From contig JAJFUH010000029.1 in the NCBI GenBank assembly GCA_021372535.1, forward strand, positions 1 to 64,000: 64,000 bases of DNA. The letters are read 5' to 3'. Below are positions 17,741 through 27,293 of the stretch, piece by piece. The position numbers and the translations under genes were made by a program. Origin of the DNA: a bacterium. GTDB lineage: Bacteria > Latescibacterota > Latescibacteria > Latescibacterales > Latescibacteraceae. Position 1 is the stretch's first letter; each line of letters starts with the position of its first letter. A model generated the notes under the pieces. That model made no database searches and was not told the DNA's origin. It was given only the letters and a program-made list of their open reading frames with translations.

Positions 17741-19099
17741 TCAGCCTGTCAATCCGAACTGACCCAAAAACTTTAAAATGCCGTAAACCACCACGAACAG
17801 TGAAAAGAGGAAGGTAATGGCGAGCATGATATTCCTGCCGATATTGGCTTTATGGACGCCCATATACGATTTTTTGTTGATAAACAGCATGATGATCAGC
17901 ACCGCCAGCGGCGCAAGAATGAGATTTCCGGCCATTGCGATAATCGCCTGAATGAGCGCGGGGAGCTTCCAGAACGGCGAAAGAACACCCGGTACAATTA
18001 TCCAGAGAGCAAGAAGAACCTGGAAAAGCCGGTATCCGGGGCTGAATTTCCATTCTCTTCCGACGATATCGAGGCAGAAATAAACCATGAGCAGGGCGAC
18101 GGAGACCATGGTTGTGAAAGCCGCGACAAACAAGCCCAGGGAAAAGATTCTCTTTGCGAGAAAATCGATCGAACTCGGCAAAGCCGGGGCGATGACATTA
18201 CCGGCCTGTGCGACACTCGAAATCTGGGACCAGTGAAGCCCGCCGTTTTCACCGACATAGACATCCTGGAGCGCGGTTGCACCGGCGACAACGACGACAA
18301 CGGAGAAAAGACCCCAGATAACTCCGAAATTAAGCACTGATTTCCAGAAATTCTGCTTGAGGTCGGCTTCGGTGTACCCCGCATCACTGGTGAAATAGCC
18401 GAAGGAGAGAAATACCGCGGCGGGGAGCGCCTGTCCGGCGATGGCCATAAGCTGGGTAAATCCGCCTCTCACATCCGAGGAACCGAGGACCTGCACGTTT
18501 TCGGGAATGCGCGGTACAAGACCTTTGAAAAGTCGTACCCATGTATGGGGGTCCAAGAGCCCTTTGACCGCTACAACGATGAAGCAGACGAGAATGATCA
18601 TCAGGAGCCAGGTCATTACTTTCGCGAGACGTTTAAAACCTCCGGTGACCGAACCGAGCACCGTCAGGGTTACAAGACAGAGAACAATCATGATTTTTCC
18701 CGGTGTAACCGCGCCACCAGCCGGAAGGGGTATATTGAACACGCCGTATGCTGCCTCGACCATAACCGACATCTGGCTTATATTTATGACAATATTCAAA
18801 AGAAACGTGGGAATGAATATGAACCAGGCAAGGGCAGGATGAAGTTCGGTCTTGATCATATCCAGCATACCCCTGTGCCCTGTCATGATTCCCACACGGG
18901 ACGCCGAGTCGTTGGTGAAAATAACCATGGGAATGACATAGAGCGCCACCCATAAAAGCGAAAATCCGAACCAGCAGCCGGCAAGGAGACGGGTCGATAC
19001 TGCTCCGGCTCCGATCATTCCCGCAGCCATAATTGCAGCCGGCCCTACGACAGTACGGAAAAACCGGGTAATCGGGTTGTTCACGACAAAGTTTGACAT
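17741..19099 (-). CDS. Nramp-related membrane transporter lacking the metal motifs
   Basis: A 452-residue protein with about 11 hydrophobic helices and the overall layout of Nramp (natural resistance-associated macrophage protein) divalent-metal/proton symporters. In TM1 the canonical DPGN is GAGA (GMIGAGAVST), so both metal-binding residues D and N are gone. In TM6 the MPH motif is LPA (QALPAAVF). Metal transport of the usual kind is therefore doubtful; the substrate may differ, as in other divergent Nramp relatives. AAGGAAC precedes the ATG and a strong terminator follows the gene. Fold family fairly sure, function open. Confidence 0.72.
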   Translation of the reverse strand: MSNFVVNNPITRFFRTVVGPAAIMAAGMIGAGAVSTRLLAGCWFGFSLLWVALYVIPMVIFTNDSASRVGIMTGHRGMLDMIKTELHPALAWFIFIPTFLLNIVINISQMSVMVEAAYGVFNIPLPAGGAVTPGKIMIVLCLVTLTVLGSVTGGFKRLAKVMTWLLMIILVCFIVVAVKGLLDPHTWVRLFKGLVPRIPENVQVLGSSDVRGGFTQLMAIAGQALPAAVFLSFGYFTSDAGYTEADLKQNFWKSVLNFGVIWGLFSVVVVVAGATALQDVYVGENGGLHWSQISSVAQAGNVIAPALPSSIDFLAKRIFSLGLFVAAFTTMVSVALLMVYFCLDIVGREWKFSPGYRLFQVLLALWIIVPGVLSPFWKLPALIQAIIAMAGNLILAPLAVLIIMLFINKKSYMGVHKANIGRNIMLAITFLFSLFVVVYGILKFLGQFGLTG

Positions 19100-19360
19100 G
19101 TGGAATTGTTCCTTCCAGCGTTCCCCGCAGGAACACCGTTAACTAGTGAAAGTGGTAACTTGCCGATTCTATTGTAAATTAACTCAAATTGACAGAAACT
19201 GGTACATCAGTTAATAATTTTAACCGTAAAACAACCATATGTCAATGAAATAATCCACCATTATTTCCGATTTCTGGCGTTTTTCCCCATATGGATTTCC
19301 GTTTTCTCGAACCGCTGCGGTTGTGCTGGGGTGTAAATCAGAATACACAAGGCAGAAAAA

Positions 19361-20965
19361 TCACTCCGGTATGACACGGTATACCACACCGAACTGGCTG
19401 GCGACCATAGCCTCCAGTCCCGGGTGAACTTTACTGATATCGAGCAGTTCCTGGAGCTGCGGGCGGTATTTCACCTCGACCAGGCTGTACAGAATATACT
19501 CGATCCCGTTTTTACGGCAGTATGTGACAAGCTGGTCGACGGTCTGCACATCATCGCCGGGAAACATCGACGGTGTAAGCCCTGCATAATAGGCCGCATG
19601 CGGTTTGCGCGCCAGAAGTTTCGCGGATTTGTCGATATTCTGTTTGGCAAGCGCTTCTCCCATGTCCTTGAGAAAAAACGGGGTGTATCTGATATTCTCG
19701 ATTATATCAACAGTTGTGGTATAGGCATATGTCGAGGTAAGGAGAAAAAGAAAGGCAACGGGAATCCATGAAAACCGCTTCAGAAACCGCGTGATCAGAG
19801 TATTCGAAAACGGCAGCACTGCAACGGGTATATAAAATGCCAGGAGATACAATGAAAAACGCGAATTGTAAAAAACAAGCGTCAGAATAAGAAAGTATAC
19901 TGCCCCGAATGAAAAAAATACGAGTTTCCGCCTGTCCGGTTTTGTAAAAAAGAACGCCGCAAGCCCCAGCATGACACAGACACCAAGCCTCCACTCCACG
20001 AGAGCCCGCATATCCCATATGAAATGCCCGGCAGCATTCGAGGCCATCTTTTTCAGAAAATAGACGGGATTGTAGAGGAAAATATCTCCGAGGCTCGTGA
20101 ACCGTCTGGGAAGCATCTGCTCCCAGTTTTCGTAACCGTAGCCGGAAGAACCGTTGCCGTAGAATTCGAGCATCACATTTACGTAATTTTCGTTATATAC
20201 CGGGTTGCCTGTCGCGATCCAGTTTGGAATGAACCACGGAAGACCTGCCACGACAAATACACCGATCCAGAGCCCGATTCTCTTCATACGACGCATGACC
20301 GGGATATCCTCGAAAGCGTAAAACACCATGGAGCCGAAAACGATGAACACACCGTTATACCGTGTCAGGAATGCCAGAATCCCGAACAGAGCCGACAGGA
20401 CAAGGTCACGCGTGCCGCTGTTTCTGAACAGGAAATACATCGAGCTGACACAGAGCACCAGAAACGGCATATCCGAACCTGTCTGGTACGTAAAATTCTG
20501 AAACATGAAATTCGTGACGACGGCAAAAATGACAAGGATGGCTGTCAGACTGTTGAAAACCTGCCGGATGAGATTATACAGCACACCGATAAACAGGAAG
20601 CTGCTGAGAAGATTCAGCACCTGCGCGGCCTTGAAGTAGTCACGGACGATGCCGTAAACACCCGCAAGCAGAAAGGAATAAACAGGCCCTTTAGCGCCGT
20701 AATTGAGCGGGGAAAAATGTCCGCCCACGAGTTTTTTTGCCTGCGGATAGAGCTCCGCATAGAAATCGGTCTCGACATCGAGCCCCCCGACCGTATGGTA
20801 ACGGAAGGCGATGTAAGCCATGAAAACCGTATATAAACAGGCAACCGCCCAGGGTATCCACGATTCTGCAGACTCATACCACTGTCCGATGTTTTCGAAA
20901 AACGGCGCGGGTATATCGGCTGCCGCCCTGACGGCGCGAACCGGTATCCGTGTTTTTTTTGCCAT
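19361..20965 (-). CDS. GT-C type membrane glycosyltransferase (GT39/ArnT-like)
   Basis: A 534-residue protein with about 11 membrane helices. An acidic pair lies in the first periplasmic loop (GGLDVETDFYAELYPQA), the normal catalytic position of GT-C enzymes using polyprenyl-phosphate sugars. A soluble tail of about 110 residues follows the last helix. Such enzymes transfer a sugar from dolichyl/undecaprenyl phosphate to protein, lipid or glycan outside the inner membrane. GGAGG sits upstream of the ATG. The divergent neighbour is a dolichol-phosphate-sugar synthase-like GT2, which could make its donor. The acceptor is unknown. Confidence 0.75.
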   Translation of the reverse strand: MAKKTRIPVRAVRAAADIPAPFFENIGQWYESAESWIPWAVACLYTVFMAYIAFRYHTVGGLDVETDFYAELYPQAKKLVGGHFSPLNYGAKGPVYSFLLAGVYGIVRDYFKAAQVLNLLSSFLFIGVLYNLIRQVFNSLTAILVIFAVVTNFMFQNFTYQTGSDMPFLVLCVSSMYFLFRNSGTRDLVLSALFGILAFLTRYNGVFIVFGSMVFYAFEDIPVMRRMKRIGLWIGVFVVAGLPWFIPNWIATGNPVYNENYVNVMLEFYGNGSSGYGYENWEQMLPRRFTSLGDIFLYNPVYFLKKMASNAAGHFIWDMRALVEWRLGVCVMLGLAAFFFTKPDRRKLVFFSFGAVYFLILTLVFYNSRFSLYLLAFYIPVAVLPFSNTLITRFLKRFSWIPVAFLFLLTSTYAYTTTVDIIENIRYTPFFLKDMGEALAKQNIDKSAKLLARKPHAAYYAGLTPSMFPGDDVQTVDQLVTYCRKNGIEYILYSLVEVKYRPQLQELLDISKVHPGLEAMVASQFGVVYRVIPE

Positions 20966-20988
20966 ATATCCTCCGTGAACTGTCTCCC

Positions 20989-21017
20989 AAAGTACTACGG
21001 GTATCGTTGTCTGTCAA
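20989..21017 (-). promoter_or_regulatory. Possible promoter of the GT-C gene
   Basis: The minus strand has a perfect TTGACA (21012-21017), a 17-base spacer and a weak -10 TACTTT (20989-20994), about 25 bases before the gene start. Confidence 0.35.
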
Positions 21018-21182
21018 GTCAAAGGAGCAAGAAAATCCTGGTGTTACCCAAAAATCAATAAAAAGAACGGCATAAGGCAAAAGAGAAAAAATTGAATCTC
21101 CGATAGCCGTTTTCTTTTCGGGGATAAAAGTGAATCATTATATGCAAACTGGCATAAAATAACCTGATAAGGTGAAAATGGC

Positions 21183-21211
21183 TTGTCGCTAAACCCGGGA
21201 CGTTGTATTAT
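21183..21211 (+). promoter_or_regulatory. Probable promoter of the GT2-methyltransferase pair
   Basis: TTGTCG (-35, 21183-21188), a 17-base spacer and TATTAT (-10, 21206-21211) lie on the plus strand. The expected start near 21218 is about 30 bases before the GTG codon at 21247. Confidence 0.5.
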
Positions 21212-21246
21212 ATGGTACTATGTACCTGTAAAAGCACGGAGGAGCG

Positions 21247-21930
21247 GTGAAACTCAGCATTGTCATGCCGGTGTATAACGAGCATAAAACATTGCGCGAA
21301 ATAATCAATCTTGTTCGGAAAACACCGTTTGAGAAAGAGATCGTGATTGTCGATGACTGTTCAACGGACGGCACACGGGATATACTGAAGGAGCTCGGGA
21401 ATGAACCGGATATCCGCGTTTTCTACCATGAGAAGAACATGGGGAAAGGCGCGGCGCTCAGAACCGGATTTCAGCATGTTACCGGGGACATTGTCATCAT
21501 CCAGGATGCGGACCTCGAATACGACCCTGACGATTATGTAAAGCTTATCGATCCCATCGTCAATGGTAAGGCGGATGTTGTTTACGGTTCACGGTTTCTC
21601 GGCAGTCCTCATCGCGTGCTCTATTTCTGGCATTATGTGGCGAACACCCTGCTCACCTTTTTTTCCAACATAATGACAAATCTGAACCTCACCGATATGG
21701 AAACCTGCTACAAGGTTTTCCGCCGCGATGTTATCCGACAGATCACCATAACATCCCGACGTTTCGGGGTCGAGCCCGAACTGACTCAGAAAATAGCCCG
21801 CCTCAACGTCCGAATCTACGAGGTACCGATCGTCTATCATGGCCGGACATACAACGAGGGGAAAAAAATCGGCATGAAAGACGCTTTCAGTGCTCTCTAC
21901 CATATCATCAAATTCAAGTTTTTTGACTGA
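21247..21930 (+). CDS. Glycosyltransferase family 2 (polyprenyl-phosphate sugar synthase-like)
   Basis: A 227-residue GT-A enzyme: [46 protein letters not shown], and the metal-binding [11 protein letters not shown]. The tail ([44 protein letters not shown]) is typical of dolichol/undecaprenyl-phosphate mannosyl- or glucosyltransferases without the C-terminal membrane part. It would load a sugar onto the lipid carrier at the cytoplasmic face, perhaps for the divergent GT-C enzyme. The start is GTG with GGAGGAG upstream. Confidence 0.88.
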   Translation: MKLSIVMPVYNEHKTLREIINLVRKTPFEKEIVIVDDCSTDGTRDILKELGNEPDIRVFYHEKNMGKGAALRTGFQHVTGDIVIIQDADLEYDPDDYVKLIDPIVNGKADVVYGSRFLGSPHRVLYFWHYVANTLLTFFSNIMTNLNLTDMETCYKVFRRDVIRQITITSRRFGVEPELTQKIARLNVRIYEVPIVYHGRTYNEGKKIGMKDAFSALYHIIKFKFFD

Positions 21931-22006
21931 AATGAAGCCCGGGTGTACCATCTTCGTTCCCGCACTGTCCATCTATCCTTACTCATCTCAGCCAGGGATA
22001 CTCTGA

Positions 22007-22717
22007 ATGGCTCACTCTCCACAACGCAACAGGGAAACAGCCGAACGGCTCGTCCGTAAACTCGACCCCTCCTATAAACAGCGCTGGGAGGTGTACGACG
22101 GTATCCTCCGGCGGTTTACCGGTCACGGGGCGCGCTGGCTGGACGGCGGCTGCGGAAAGAACATCGCCATCGAGGAATTCCCCTCGGATATAACCATCGG
22201 ACTCGACATATACCGTCATCCCGAGGTTCTTCACACTGCGCCGGTACATTTTGTAATCGGTGATATACGGATTCTCCCCTTCCGGGATGACGCATTCACG
22301 CTCGTTACCCTGAACACCGTTGTCGAGCATTTTGACAATCCTGCGGCGGTATTCAGTGAAATACGCCGTGTGCTCGTACCGGGCGGGCATGTGCTCATTC
22401 ATACGACAAACCGTCATTCGCCGCTCATCCTGCTTGGGAAACTCGTCCCGGAACCGCTGAGGCTACTGCTCATGAAAAAAGGATTCGGAGCACAGGAGCG
22501 CGATGTTTTCAGGGCTTATCATCGTCTCAATACAATCGGCGCGTTCAGTTCTGTAGAGGGATTCGAGCTCGTGGAACGGCATGTCATACAGGACCTCAAC
22601 TGGTCGAACCGGCCTGTTTTCATGGCGCTTCTCCTGTTCCATCTCATAACGAGACTCCCCGGGCTCTGGAGATTGAGGACGAATATTGTGGCGCTTCTGC
22701 GGAAAAAAGCGGAATAG
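22007..22717 (+). CDS. Class I SAM-dependent methyltransferase
   Basis: A 236-residue methyltransferase: WLDGGCGKNIAIEEF (motif I), IGLDIYRHPE, VIGDIRILPFRDDAFTLVTLNTVVEHFDNP, and RRVLVPGGHVLIHTTN. It is close to the Methyltransf_11 group. A hydrophobic C-terminal stretch (PVFMALLLFHLITRLPGLW) could bind the membrane. It follows the GT2 gene by 76 bases on the same strand with AGGGA upstream, so a role in modifying a lipid-linked sugar is likely but not shown. Confidence 0.82.
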   Translation: MAHSPQRNRETAERLVRKLDPSYKQRWEVYDGILRRFTGHGARWLDGGCGKNIAIEEFPSDITIGLDIYRHPEVLHTAPVHFVIGDIRILPFRDDAFTLVTLNTVVEHFDNPAAVFSEIRRVLVPGGHVLIHTTNRHSPLILLGKLVPEPLRLLLMKKGFGAQERDVFRAYHRLNTIGAFSSVEGFELVERHVIQDLNWSNRPVFMALLLFHLITRLPGLWRLRTNIVALLRKKAE

Positions 22718-22859
22718 TATGGTCGGACGCGAGTCAGTATACTTTAATCGCTCTTCTGGTTACATATGCAAAACCAATTCTGCAAAACACAGGAAAGACG
22801 CACATATTCAATACAAGCTTCATCAATGAAATCTCAGAATGATCACCGGTATAACAACC

Positions 22860-24686
22860 TCACCGGATAAGCGCGATTTTCCCCTGATGAACATGCCGGC
22901 CCGCGGTCAGTCTGAACAGGTATACGCCCGATCCGAGCCGGGTGCCGTCGCCGCCGGTGCCGTTCCAGACCACACTGTGCATTCCCACGCCCTGTATACC
23001 GCTTTTGAGCACATACATTTCCCTCCCCAGGATATCATATACCGTAAAGCTGACCGGACATGATTCACCGAGTGTGTACGCGATGGTCGTCGAGGGATTG
23101 AAGGGATTGGGGGAAGGGGAAAACACTGAGAACGCGGCGGGAGACACCTCCACCGCTGTTACCGTGAACGATGGTATTATTTTACTCACGCCGCCGTCCT
23201 TCTCCGATTCTATCCAATAGGTATATTTAACGTCGTTCAAGAGGACTGTTGTGTCGGTGTAGGTTGAGGTGCCTGCGGGAACGGAGACGATATGGATCAT
23301 GAAGGTCTCCTCCGCGGCAGCGATCTCATCGAGGTCGGGGAAATCGCCCGGTTCGCGGATTACGGTCGCCCCGGCGTTACGTGAACGGTAGATGTTGTAC
23401 TGGTCGATGATCGCATCGTCGGGGGAAACAGTCCATGACAGCATGATGCTGTGGCCGTTGTCTTCCGTCGTGTCCATAGCGGTCAGGCCCGAGGGCGGGC
23501 GGATTTCGACTGCAGGCGGGGTGTCGTTGAATGCCAGGCTGTGCAACCATCCGTCCGTCGGATTCTCGCCGATTGTGGCGCCGTACCATTCGACCGGGGC
23601 CATGTGGTTATAGGGATTGGGCAGCAGTGATGAACCCAGTTTTTTGTTGATATCCTGCGCTCGCCAGGTAAAGACCGACTGTGTTCCATTGACATCGTTC
23701 GTATAATAATAGTTTTCGAGCAGTTCGATGCGGTCGAGAGATGCGAGATCGTTGACCTTGCCGATCGTGCAGTCGGATTCGGGATCGGGGGCTTCGCCGG
23801 GGATATACGGATCGAGGAGCGTAATCTGTATCCGTACACCGCTCATTTGCTGCGATAGGTAGATGGCGGTGGCGCGGGCATTCCATGTACCGGCGCTGTG
23901 GGCGATGAACTGTATCTGCTCGAGGTTCGGGAGCTTGCTTTTGATCAGCGGCCCGAGATGCTGGCCGTGCTGATGGGATATCTCGGCTGCCTGTGTACCG
24001 TTTCTGATTGCGTTTCCGAGCACATCAGGACCGCCGATGTCGAGTACCGGTCCAGTCGCGGCATCCTCTCCCCAGTTATACGCAAGCACTTTCCAGCTCG
24101 GGTGCGCGCTCACCCAGGTATTCAGGTTGGCCACGAGTGCCGGCCAGCTGTATCCTTCATAGGGATTCGTCATCTCGTCGGGATTCCAGCCGTGGATGAG
24201 CACAATGAGCTTCCGGGTGGAGCTGTCGACCGGAATGTCAGTCGGGAAGGAGAAGGTCTTATAGAGAGCGTAGGTTCCCGTCACAGTCGGCGAATAAGAC
24301 CCGATGCAGTCGGGGACGCCGTTGTTGTACCGGTACCACGGGCTGAAGGTGACTGTTCCGCCGGAGAATATCCATTTATCACGTTTGAAATCGAACACTC
24401 CGGCTGCGCCGACAGTCGGTGTCTGATATATGAAAATCTGGTTTTGAACGGACAGGGTCGGCATGTTCATCGTTATTGCATTCGTCGTGCATTGCAGATT
24501 GTTATATTCTTCATTGAGCAAGCCGCGGGTGTGTTTATCCTGTATCGTTACATCGTATTGATCCGCCACCGCGATTGTGAGGTTCAGCAGAAACAGAATC
24601 GACAGGAAAAACAGTATTTGACCGATCCGGATACGAACCGGACCGTCGGAAACGGCTTCGGGAAAACACTGCGGAATCTTTTTCAT
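22860..24686 (-). CDS. Secreted lipase-like protein with FN3 and C-terminal sorting domain
   Basis: I use the ATG of MKKIPQCF with GGAGG 5 bases upstream, giving 608 residues. A signal sequence follows (IGQILFFLSILFLLNLTIAVA). Residues about 150-350 form an alpha/beta-hydrolase: LIVLIHGWNPDE and the nucleophile elbow QFIAHSAGTW, as in lipases acting outside the cell. A fibronectin-type domain (PPSGLTAMDTTEDNGHSIML) comes next. The C-terminus has SPNPFNPSTTIAYTL and WNGTGGDGTRLGSGVYLFRL, the FlgD-like domain with an NPFNP motif shared with two other proteins here. It is probably a surface or extracellular esterase/lipase. Convergent with the methyltransferase gene. Confidence 0.8.
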   Translation of the reverse strand: MKKIPQCFPEAVSDGPVRIRIGQILFFLSILFLLNLTIAVADQYDVTIQDKHTRGLLNEEYNNLQCTTNAITMNMPTLSVQNQIFIYQTPTVGAAGVFDFKRDKWIFSGGTVTFSPWYRYNNGVPDCIGSYSPTVTGTYALYKTFSFPTDIPVDSSTRKLIVLIHGWNPDEMTNPYEGYSWPALVANLNTWVSAHPSWKVLAYNWGEDAATGPVLDIGGPDVLGNAIRNGTQAAEISHQHGQHLGPLIKSKLPNLEQIQFIAHSAGTWNARATAIYLSQQMSGVRIQITLLDPYIPGEAPDPESDCTIGKVNDLASLDRIELLENYYYTNDVNGTQSVFTWRAQDINKKLGSSLLPNPYNHMAPVEWYGATIGENPTDGWLHSLAFNDTPPAVEIRPPSGLTAMDTTEDNGHSIMLSWTVSPDDAIIDQYNIYRSRNAGATVIREPGDFPDLDEIAAAEETFMIHIVSVPAGTSTYTDTTVLLNDVKYTYWIESEKDGGVSKIIPSFTVTAVEVSPAAFSVFSPSPNPFNPSTTIAYTLGESCPVSFTVYDILGREMYVLKSGIQGVGMHSVVWNGTGGDGTRLGSGVYLFRLTAGRHVHQGKIALIR

Positions 24687-24940
24687 AAAAGCCTCCATCT
24701 GGGATAAAGCGAGCCGATCGTATGAGAAGGATAACCTCAGAAATAGTGATATTTGTTGTTTTATATACATGAATACGCTATGTTTGTCAAGGGTGTTCCG
24801 AGTCCCTCAAAGGGTCGAAATAAAAAGGCAGGCAGCAGGACATGAGGTGAGTTCCGGGAGGCCGGGCGGTTTTCATTCCATCCGGACGCAATCATAGTGG
24901 AATTTTTCGATTACATTTTTCAGGGAAACAGCATACACAT

Positions 24941-25510
24941 ATGGAACTGTTAACCATACTCGCGCTGGCTGTTGCGCTCGCCATGGATGCGTTCGCCGTA
25001 TCGGTCGCGGCAGGGATCAGGCTTGGCTGTGTTACCGGCGGCCAGACATTCCGCCTTGCGTCGCATTTCGGATTTTTCCAGTTTCTGATGCCTGTACTGG
25101 GTTGGTCGCTCGGCGCTTCGATGGAAAAGGTGATTAGCTCGTTCGACCACTGGATAGCCATGCTGCTGCTCGGATTCATCGGCGGGAAAATGATATATGA
25201 GGCGCTCGTGAAATCGGACACGTCAAAGCTTCCGAGCGATCCTACACGGGGATTCCACCTCTACGGGCTGTCGGTCGCAACGAGTATCGATGCCCTTGCG
25301 GTCGGTATCAGCCTCGGAGTGCTCAACAGGAATATCTGGTATCCCAGCATCATCATCGGCATCGTCGCCGCCGCCTTCACCGTGGTCGGCATACGGCTCG
25401 GGTGCAGAATCGGCCTGCGGTTCAGTAAAAACATGGAAATATTGGGGGGAATCATTCTCATCGCCATCGGCGTGAAAATTGTACTCGATCATACGGTATT
25501 CGCTTCATGA
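24941..25510 (+). CDS. mntP: Manganese efflux pump MntP
   Basis: A 189-residue protein with six hydrophobic helices in two similar halves, each opening with the family's acidic motif: ALAMDAFAVSVAAG near residue 15 and ATSIDALAVGISLG near 110. These aspartates are essential in MntP, which exports Mn2+ from the cytoplasm. Length and motifs match the family fully. I looked for the manganese-sensing yybP-ykoY riboswitch in the 254 bases upstream and saw no convincing match. Confidence 0.92.
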   Translation: MELLTILALAVALAMDAFAVSVAAGIRLGCVTGGQTFRLASHFGFFQFLMPVLGWSLGASMEKVISSFDHWIAMLLLGFIGGKMIYEALVKSDTSKLPSDPTRGFHLYGLSVATSIDALAVGISLGVLNRNIWYPSIIIGIVAAAFTVVGIRLGCRIGLRFSKNMEILGGIILIAIGVKIVLDHTVFAS

Positions 25511-25666
25511 GCCGTACCGATACATATAACGATACCTGAGAAAACAAAAATAACCCAAGCTGATTACATCAATTATTGCTTTCTGGTAACCCTCTGAAAA
25601 TCCAGACTGAAATGTATTGTAATATATTGATTATAAATAGAATGCAAGCTATTAATGGAAGAATTT

Positions 25667-25876
25667 ACAAACCCGTTGAAAAGCCCCGCGTTCACAACCG
25701 GTTTTCGGAAAAAGAATGGGTGCTGTTCGAGCGAGCCGAAGGCTCGTGAGTTCACATATTCCCGAAAAACGGGCAGTGAACGGGGAAAAAGGCTTTTCAC
25801 GGGGCGCCCTTTCCTTTGGATACTTTCCTTTGGGCGTGCAAAGGAAAGTATCATATTAAAAAGTGTTTTAAACAAA
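25667..25876. repeat. Dispersed intergenic repeat family 1, copy 2
   Basis: This nearly identical copy of 685-885 fills most of the 416-base gap between mntP and the PIG-L gene. It keeps the CGAGCC-GAA-GGCTCG hairpin and the perfect 14-bp inverted repeat (25819-25832/25839-25852). The loop there is GGCGTG instead of GGCGCG, so the stem is conserved while the loop varies. Outside it the gap shows nothing recognisable. Confidence 0.75.
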
Positions 25877-25926
25877 GGAGGGGCTGCCATGTTCTATTAA
25901 TTTTTGCGAAAGTATCGGGCTATATA

Positions 25927-26598
25927 TTATTTCTTTGCCTTGCCGGATTTTGCCGGTGTGCACTCGTCGCCGGCTTTCGGTATGTCTATAAAAAGCCGCA
26001 CGGATTTGAACGCCTCGGCAATTTTCATGCGTGCCTGAATACCCCTGAAATACGCGGTCGATTCGGCAATATCGAGAATGGAAATGTCCGGCATGTTCAC
26101 ATTGACCTTGCGAACCTGGGAGGCATGCTTTTTGAGGAGCACTTTTTTCCCCTTGATCGTATTTCCGATATCGACATAAACGTTGGGAGAAAAATTAAGC
26201 GTGGTGGGCCCCTCATAAAAGAGGAAGTTCGGAATATACCGCGTAGCCGACAACGTGGCGCTCGCCAGTACACGATGGTCCTGGTGGGTATCATCGTCAT
26301 AATGTACAAAGATAAAATCGGGATCGACTTCGGTGATGACATCTTCGATTCTCATGATCAGCTGACGTGAAAGCGGAAGCTGACAGTCCGAATACTCACC
26401 CCAGAAAATCTTTTCTACTCCCATGTAATCGGCGGAATTCATCTGCTCTTTTTTACGTGTCCTCCAGTCGCCGCCGAGCTCGCCATATGTGGCAACAAAA
26501 AGATACACTTTATGGCCCATCTGAGCGAATTTCAGGAGCGTTGCACCGCACCCGAATTCGATATCATCAGGGTGAGACCCGAGAGCAAGTATATTCAT
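25927..26598 (-). CDS. PIG-L family deacetylase
   Basis: A 223-residue LmbE-like protein: NILALGSHPDDIEFGCGATLL holds the zinc-binding HPDD motif, and HYDDDTHQDHRVLA supplies the third His. PIG-L enzymes remove acetyl groups from N-acetylglucosamine-type sugars (GlcNAc-PI, bacillithiol or mycothiol precursors, glycan intermediates). No signal peptide is seen, so it acts in the cytoplasm. AGGAGG is 8 bases upstream and the start overlaps the WbqC-like gene by 4 bases. The tail is short and lysine-rich. In this glycan cluster a nucleotide- or lipid-linked sugar is the likely substrate. Confidence 0.87.
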   Translation of the reverse strand: MNILALGSHPDDIEFGCGATLLKFAQMGHKVYLFVATYGELGGDWRTRKKEQMNSADYMGVEKIFWGEYSDCQLPLSRQLIMRIEDVITEVDPDFIFVHYDDDTHQDHRVLASATLSATRYIPNFLFYEGPTTLNFSPNVYVDIGNTIKGKKVLLKKHASQVRKVNVNMPDISILDIAESTAYFRGIQARMKIAEAFKSVRLFIDIPKAGDECTPAKSGKAKK

Positions 26599-27293
26599 AG
26601 CGCAGTCCTCCTGCCTTTTCGTATGATTTCAAGGGCAGCTTGCGGCCCCATGTTAAAAAGCGCATCGATGACCGATAATCCCGGAATAAAATCACCGTAA
26701 AGCTGCGGATACGGTACGGTTTCAAATTCCTGGAAAACCACCCTGATTCCTGCCTTCCGGAATGGCTCTTCACAAAAGTACTCGCGGGCTCCATGGCCGG
26801 AAAGATAGACATCGCCGCCGACTTCTGCGACTATCCGGGCGATGCGTTCATTGGGCTCTTCGGAATCGACCCCCAGTTCCGAAGCTTTTACAATGCGTGC
26901 GGCGAGACCGAGATCACCGACAAAAAAGCGGAGCATTTCCGTATTGAGGTCCGCAAGAATCTCCCACGGTCGTGAATACAGAGCCTCGAAATATTCGCCG
27001 TACCGTGAATACCACGGCGCCCGGGAATAATTCATCCTGATGGCATTCGCATGCTTTTTCGCCCACCGCCATGAATTGTCGATGGCAACATCCCTGACCG
27101 GTGTTTCGAACTCATGGTTGACCGGTATGGTCAGCCACTGTTTCCCGCTCGGGGTCTTTATGAGGTTACGGTTCTGCCAGCCGCGTATTTCATACTGCAC
27201 CGTATCGAGCAGAACAAACGTTCCGGCGGCATCGATTTTGTCGATGTACCCGAGCCACGGCAGATAGTGCGGCTGATGAACAGATACAATCAT
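26595..27293 (-). CDS. WbqC-like family protein
   Basis: A 232-residue protein starting IVSVHQPHYLPWLGYIDKI, the signature of the WbqC family, followed by LLDTVQYEIRGWQNRN and WLTIPV. WbqC-like proteins recur in O-antigen and other surface-glycan loci; their exact reaction is not settled, although a thioesterase-like or aminosugar-acylation role has been proposed. It is joined to both neighbours by 4-base stop/start overlaps, showing tight co-translation with the PIG-L and PHP-like genes. No membrane segment. Confidence 0.85.
   Translation of the reverse strand: MIVSVHQPHYLPWLGYIDKIDAAGTFVLLDTVQYEIRGWQNRNLIKTPSGKQWLTIPVNHEFETPVRDVAIDNSWRWAKKHANAIRMNYSRAPWYSRYGEYFEALYSRPWEILADLNTEMLRFFVGDLGLAARIVKASELGVDSEEPNERIARIVAEVGGDVYLSGHGAREYFCEEPFRKAGIRVVFQEFETVPYPQLYGDFIPGLSVIDALFNMGPQAALEIIRKGRRTAL

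Noticed and set aside
24700-24940. Manganese (yybP-ykoY) riboswitch upstream of mntP
   Set aside because: The expected conserved loops and the paired stem were not visible by eye in the upstream bases.
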